64,000 nucleotides of DNA from Micractinium sp. NFX-FRZ (Eukaryota > Chlorophyta > Trebouxiophyceae > Chlorellales > Chlorellaceae). The notes under the pieces are model-generated. The model ran no database searches, had not been told where the DNA came from, and saw only the letters and a program-made list of their open reading frames with translations. Below, in pieces: positions 59,813 through 64,000 of the stretch. Location: positions 27,658 to 91,657 of the forward strand of contig JAPTJF010000241.1 in NCBI GenBank assembly GCA_029339195.1, in the 5' to 3' direction. Every line of letters begins with the position of its first letter. Position 1 is the stretch's first letter. A program made the position numbers and the translations under genes.

Positions 59813-60957
59813 ATGGCTCGTGGCCCAAACCTGTTGGTGGCATTGGCGCTTCTGCTCGCTTGCAGCGCGTGTGCTGCTGCCGCAGGTGAACCTGCTGTGT
59901 GCGTTTGTTCACAGGAAGTGTTACGGGACGAGTGCCGCGCCAGGCCAGGGCGCCCGCAAGGTTTGTGTGGGATCCCGACGGCGGGCGCCTCCTGCGGCGG
60001 GCGCCCATAAGTGGTGTGCATCGCTGCCTGTGTGCCGCCGTGTTCCTCTCTCTGGCAGCCTCATGGCTCATGTGTGTGTGTTCTGGACACAGGGCACTTG
60101 TACTGCAGCCTTTTACGTTCGCCCCCCATCAAGTGCTAAGCGCAGCGCTGTTCCCCCCGTGCTTGCAGGCCTTGAGGATGCCCCCGGATCGCGCGCCCTG
60201 CTGCAAGGCTCCTCAGCGCCACTACTGTCCGGGCTTGTTGCATGCACTGACCCGGCTTATTGCGCTGACGAAGATGCCAAAGGAACCTTGGAGTGCGGCC
60301 CCGGCTCTTGGGGGGACGACGAGTGCCCAGTGACTTGTGGCACATGCCAGGACGGTGGCTCCGGTGGTGCCACTGGCACTGCTCCCGCCGCAGGTGGAAG
60401 CACCGTCACCGCGGCTGGCGAGGCTGCAGGTGAAGGGCCCGCTAGGTTGGTGTTGCTGCACTGCAGTCTGGCCAAAAAGTAACGTATCGCCGGTCGCCTG
60501 AGTCTTGGGAAAGCCACGGAAGGCCCGGAAGGCCCCGATTGGTGGATTCTACATGCCTCTCTTTGCTTCCCCCGCTGGGTCCTTGCCTGCTTTGAACCTA
60601 CCCTGCAAGCAGCATGCCCCAGTTTGGCATTTTGGAGGCTGCTGCCCCCAGCCTACCACACATGTTGCAACACCACGCAAGCTACCATGTACACTCCACT
60701 ACATTCCCCCTTTTGAGCTTGTGTCCCACCGTGCCTGTCCCCTCCAACCCTACAGGCTTCCTCGCGCTGGTCAACAACGCCCGTGCTCAAGCAGGCGTCC
60801 CCCCGCTGTGCTACAGCTCCAAGCTCATGGCAGCTGCCGACAGGCACAGCAAGGACATGGCACGGGCGCTGAGGGCAGAACACACCGGCACAGACGGCTC
60901 CAGTCCCATGCAGCGTGCCAAGGATGCAGGTCGGCCCGCCCGCTGCCTGCCTGCCCG

Positions 60958-61017
<60 letters not shown>

Positions 61018-61028
61018 CTCCGCGCTTG

Positions 61029-61068
<40 letters not shown>

Positions 61069-61592
61069 CGCTTGATTTTTGTTAAACGGGCTCCCGCTCG
61101 CCCGCGTGCATGCCTGCTCACCCGCCTGCCAGCCTGCTCACCCGGCCTCGCTTGATCCGCCCATGTGCAGGATACCAATTTGGCGGGAGGTCTTACTACG
61201 AGGGGGAGAACATTTACTATGGCGGCCCCACCGCCCAGGAGGCGTTCAACTGGTGGATGAGCAGCCCCGGTCATCGTGCCAACATCGAGTCCCCCAACTT
61301 CACTCACATGGGGCTCGGCGTTGCAATGGGGACTGACGGATACTACTACTGGACTCAGGTGGGTGCCTGTGGGGGGCAGGGGCATGCATTGGTTGTCGTG
61401 TTGGAGCCGGGCAGCTATCCAGGCATGGTGCCCAAGGGTAGCCGCGGCCAGTCTGGTTTCAAACCAACCCATGGGCAATGTATGTGCGCATGTGCGGCCT
61501 CCAACAACATTGACTCGTGTAACCCGCCTTGCATGCCCCGCCTGCCGGACCTGCAGGTTTTCGCCGCTTCAGGCCTGGAAAGCTGTGGGTGA
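59813..61592 (+). CDS. Secreted ShKT-CAP (SCP/PR-1 family) protein
   Basis: Five exons: 59813-59885, 60169-60429, 60756-60929, 61171-61358 and 61557-61592. They give 243 aa. Residues 1-24 (MARGPNLLVALALLLACSA...) are a signal peptide. Exon 2 carries a six-cysteine ShKT-like module (CTDPAYC, LEC, ECPVTCGTC). A Gly/Ala/Thr-rich linker follows. The CAP domain fills residues about 112-240: FLALVNNARAQAGVPPL, ADRHSKDMA, YEGENIYYG, SPGHRANIESPNFTHMGLGV and YYYWTQVF. The cavity residues His, Glu and His are present. It resembles the bacterial/algal SCP form. CAP proteins are extracellular, with lipid-binding or defence roles known in other lineages; the role here is unknown. ShKT modules occur in many harmless extracellular proteins and do not by themselves imply toxicity. 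Intron 3 is filled by a TGCC repeat. Confidence 0.88.
60943..61072. repeat. TGCC microsatellite in CAP intron 3
   Basis: Two long runs of CCTG/TGCC tetramers (about 60943-61018 and 61029-61072), split by a short non-repeat stretch, occupy most of the intron between exons 3 and 4. Confidence 0.9.
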
Positions 61593-61786
61593 TGAGTGAA
61601 TCTCACATTGCACCGGAGTGCGCCGCCAGTTCCGCATGTTCGGCGGAAGGTAGAATGTGGGCACCCGCATCATCGGCAGGGTTGCCGCAACGCAGGGCTG
61701 GGGGGCTGAGACACCCAGCAGCAGCGCGGCCCGGGGGAAACCCTGCCCAGCTACACACAGCACCCAGCGCCACCCCCCGTGGCTGC

Positions 61787-64000
61787 ATGGTCGGCCCTGG
61801 GCCAGGTCGAGCCCCAGGGGCTGGGAGCAAAGCACTCAACCGCTCCTTCTGTTCTTGTTCTGCTTGCTCCTTTCCCTGTTCCTCCGCTCCTTCACCCTCT
61901 GGGAACCGAGCAGGCACTGCTATCAATATATGTGTTGCCACCACAACCGTACTGCCGCCGGCTGCGGGGGCAGCAGCAAGTGTAATCAAACAACTTTTGC
62001 TGTTGAGTGGAGATATTGAGCAGAACCCAGGGCCTGTGAGGGGGAAGAAAAATGCAAGCGGGGCGGCGCAGGCAGCGACCCCAGAGAGCAGGACAGCACA
62101 GTTCCTGGGGCTGACAGATGCCGCTGCTGTGACCATTTTGAAGGTGATAAGTGAGCTGGCAGCAGAAGTGGAAAACAAGTTCATGCCTTCACCACCCAGA
62201 GCAGACAGGCATGAGTGGAACACGCCAATCATGAGGGCGTTGGCTGACTGTATGGAGGCCCGGCTCCCCTTGGCGCCGGGGGTGCAAGGGCTGAGTGCTG
62301 CCGAAGTAGGCCACCTGCCAGGATGCGCCACCTTTGATAGGCACAGAGAGGATTACTACCCCAACCGTGCCCCCTTCAGACACGACCTAGGATGGCCAGC
62401 AGTGAAGGGAAGCGACCCAGATGGCAACTGTCTCTTCAACTCAGCCCTGCTGGCAGTGTTTGGTAGCGAGCAGGCAGGGCGGCACGCACTGCGCCTCAGG
62501 TGCCTGCTCGAATTCCTGCTGCACTCTGACCTGTACTACTCAGCCCAGGCAGTGCAAGAAAGAAACAGCACCAGGAACGACTTCTCCAAACTGTACTTTG
62601 AGAGGCTGGCCCAAACGGGTGCATACCAATCAAAAGAAATGTGCTCAGTTACAGCTACTGTACTGCAGTGCCCGCTGGTCCTCCTCTGCCCCGGCTTCAA
62701 AACCACGACCGCCACTGCGGAACGCGCAATGTGGGAGAGCTGCTATGCCCCTCCACTCTTTGTCAGAGAAGAGTACAGAGGCAAGAGACCCGTCGTGCTC
62801 ACGTGGACACATGCAGGCGTAGGGCAGCAAGCTGAGCTGGCCCACTTTAGTGCCAATCACTTCCAACCCATGTTCTTTGGCGACCCAGGCGAGAGCGCAG
62901 CCCTCATGAACCCAACCCACCCCCTCTGCCCACCAGCAGCTTACGAAAACAGGGACCCTGCCAAACCATGGGCAGACAGGCAGACGGCAGCGCTGGGACA
63001 GAGTGACACCCACAGGATGCAGCACCTGCCTGCTCAGCAGCAGGCTGTCCTACGCGAGGCACTGCAACGCATCGACTCTGCACTCAGCGCAGCCACAACG
63101 ACCCAGAGTCAGCGCGCACAAGGCAAAGGCACCACCGCGCGTGCTGCAAAGAAGAGCAAACCAGCCAATTGCCGCCCTCCACCAAAGCTGGCCCCTCGCG
63201 TACTCAATGCTGGACAGCGAAGCGTGAAGAAGGTTACACAGGAGGCAAAACAAGTCACAGTGAGAGGAAGGAGGAGCAGCACTGACGGTGCCGGCATCCC
63301 AATTGGGCAGGGGAGTGCCCCCACAAAGCGGCAGCTGGATATTAGGGACTGCATGGCCAGGGCAAAGCCTCGGGTAGAGATCAGAGCCAGCGCCTGCGAG
63401 GCCGCAGGGCAGCCCACCGCGTCGCCAAAACAAGCTGCCAAGCTGCCAGCCGAGAGCACGGCACAACGCCCCGCATCAGCACACGCGGCAGACACGCAGC
63501 CAGCAGCCGAGACACCGGCAGCGGCCGCTGCCGCAGGCCCGAGCCCAACGCAAGGCACCTGCAAAAGGAAGAGAGGGGAAGGGCGGAAGGGGCGAAAGAA
63601 GAAACTTGTTGTAGTAACCTTCAACCCAATGGGGGGCACCACTGCAGAAGCTACACTAACGGCACTGCTAAGACGTGACCCCGATGTACTGGTCATCCCA
63701 GAGGCAAAAATCAGCTCCCGGCAGCAACGCAAAAACCTGTACCGGCGGCTGCTGGGCAGGGAGTACGTGCTGACCTACAGCCTGCTACCAGGAGGGAGTC
63801 TACTGACCAACAGGGGCAAAGAGCAGCGCACAAAAGCAGGGGTCGTACTGGCTGTGGCCAAACGACACGCGGCACACAACAGCCTGACAAAAGGGCAGGT
63901 GCCCACTGACCTCTCTGGGTACATAAGCCACGTGAGGCTGACGCCACCAGGTGGCAGAGGCCTGGACATCATTGGGGTATACATGCCCACCGACTCAGGG
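61787..64000 (+). CDS. Retrotransposon polyprotein: 2A-like leader, OTU-like protease, endonuclease (3' partial)
   Basis: From ATG 61787 the frame is open for 738 codons to the window end. In-frame ATGs at 61655 and 61592 are possible earlier starts. Residues about 1-75 form a Cys/Ser/Ala-rich leader ending in LLLLSG. Next comes DIEQNPGP (62012-62035), matching the 2A consensus D-V/I-E-x-N-P-G-P. Residues about 205-365 resemble an OTU cysteine protease: SDPDGNCLFNSALLAVFG with Cys215, and SANHFQPMFF with His358. A basic, Ala/Pro-rich linker (about 400-600, with KRKRGEGRKGRKKK) follows. Then comes the endonuclease/exonuclease/phosphatase fold: LVVVTFNPMGG with Asn613, and DVLVIPEAKI with Glu639 as metal ligand, then IIGVYMP. 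Expected function is target-DNA nicking for reverse transcription. The 2A site should release the leader from the rest co-translationally. No stop or frameshift is seen. Confidence 0.78.
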   Translation, partial: MVGPGPGRAPGAGSKALNRSFCSCSACSFPCSSAPSPSGNRAGTAINICVATTTVLPPAAGAAASVIKQLLLLSGDIEQNPGPVRGKKNASGAAQAATPESRTAQFLGLTDAAAVTILKVISELAAEVENKFMPSPPRADRHEWNTPIMRALADCMEARLPLAPGVQGLSAAEVGHLPGCATFDRHREDYYPNRAPFRHDLGWPAVKGSDPDGNCLFNSALLAVFGSEQAGRHALRLRCLLEFLLHSDLYYSAQAVQERNSTRNDFSKLYFERLAQTGAYQSKEMCSVTATVLQCPLVLLCPGFKTTTATAERAMWESCYAPPLFVREEYRGKRPVVLTWTHAGVGQQAELAHFSANHFQPMFFGDPGESAALMNPTHPLCPPAAYENRDPAKPWADRQTAALGQSDTHRMQHLPAQQQAVLREALQRIDSALSAATTTQSQRAQGKGTTARAAKKSKPANCRPPPKLAPRVLNAGQRSVKKVTQEAKQVTVRGRRSSTDGAGIPIGQGSAPTKRQLDIRDCMARAKPRVEIRASACEAAGQPTASPKQAAKLPAESTAQRPASAHAADTQPAAETPAAAAAAGPSPTQGTCKRKRGEGRKGRKKKLVVVTFNPMGGTTAEATLTALLRRDPDVLVIPEAKISSRQQRKNLYRRLLGREYVLTYSLLPGGSLLTNRGKEQRTKAGVVLAVAKRHAAHNSLTKGQVPTDLSGYISHVRLTPPGGRGLDIIGVYMPTDSG
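62012..62035 (+). other. 2A-type ribosome-skipping motif
   Basis: Codes D-I-E-Q-N-P-G-P directly after LLLLSG, an exact fit to the functional 2A consensus. Skipping would occur between the last Gly and Pro (codons GGG and CCT, 62030-62035). It sits near the N terminus, as in 2A motifs reported in non-LTR elements of trypanosomes and sea urchins. Confidence 0.85.

Larger units (their letters stand above)
61593..64000 (+). mobile_element. Non-LTR (LINE-type) retrotransposon, 5' part, 3' truncated by window end
   Basis: An uninterrupted, intron-free reading frame continues to the last base of the window. It differs from the host genes in having no introns over more than 2.2 kb and many A-ending codons. 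An apurinic-type endonuclease domain starts near 63600, as in LINE elements. Reverse transcriptase would lie beyond the window, so the class is inferred. The 5' boundary is not defined: the frame is open back into the CAP gene's last exon, and no target-site duplication can be checked from one end. Confidence 0.75.

Noticed and set aside
60169..60429. Reading the six-cysteine module of the CAP protein as a toxin
   Set aside because: ShKT-like modules are common in non-toxic extracellular proteins and nothing else here suggests toxicity.
60943..61072. Coding potential of the TGCC repeat (Leu-Pro-Ala-Cys repeats)
   Set aside because: It is a tetranucleotide microsatellite inside CAP intron 3. 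Skipping it gives the continuous CAP domain.
1..64000. tRNA, rRNA or snRNA genes
   Set aside because: T-loop-like GGTTCRA words occur in several intergenic and intronic places, but no matching acceptor and anticodon stems were found by eye. A tRNA or Rfam scan would decide.

Overview
The window is nuclear DNA of a green alga, most likely a trebouxiophyte of the Chlorella group (inference). It is very GC-rich. Genes are split by many short introns with GT-AG or occasional GC-AG ends. Several 3' ends carry TGTAA, the green-algal poly(A) signal. The proteins are plant/algal in type: an SRA-SET methyltransferase, a Kelch-phosphatase of the BSL family, a peroxisomal acyl-activating enzyme and a plastid-type ABCB half transporter. 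Exon coordinates were assembled by hand from splice signals and protein similarity. Every complete gene model closes in frame across all its exons.

Layout: (1) 1-4908 (+) 3' part of an AAE17/18-like acyl-activating enzyme ending in the peroxisomal signal SKL; (2) 5823-8844 (-) type-2 diacylglycerol acyltransferase; (3) 9806-11400 (+) spliceosomal SmB; (4) 11909-13012 (-) axonemal outer-arm dynein light chain 1; (5) 13397-17933 (+) kinesin-9 (KIF6 type); (6) 18127-28010 (-) ATAD2/Yta7-type AAA chromatin ATPase in 24 exons; (7) 28634-34876 (+) membrane-anchored beta-propeller fused to an aspartyl/asparaginyl beta-hydroxylase domain; (8) 35584-44545 (-) SRA-SET histone methyltransferase with a giant first exon; (9) 44980-49895 (+) ABCB half transporter; (10) 51028-57676 (-) BSL-type Kelch phosphatase; (11) 59813-61592 (+) secreted ShKT-CAP protein; (12) about 61593-64000 (+) 5' part of a non-LTR retrotransposon.

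Neighbouring genes alternate strand almost perfectly, giving head-to-head pairs with shared promoters and tail-to-tail pairs with abutting 3' ends. Genes 4 and 5 are a divergent pair of cilium genes about 0.4 kb apart, both intact, although Chlorella-type algae are not known to swim. The lipid genes 1 and 2 sit tail to tail.

Most unusual items: the retroelement reading frame, which runs off the window and joins a 2A-type ribosome-skipping motif, an OTU-like cysteine protease and an endonuclease domain; the propeller-hydroxylase fusion; repeated tandem copying of exon fragments with their splice sites inside introns of genes 7 and 8; and a 42-bp perfect palindrome at 9389-9430.
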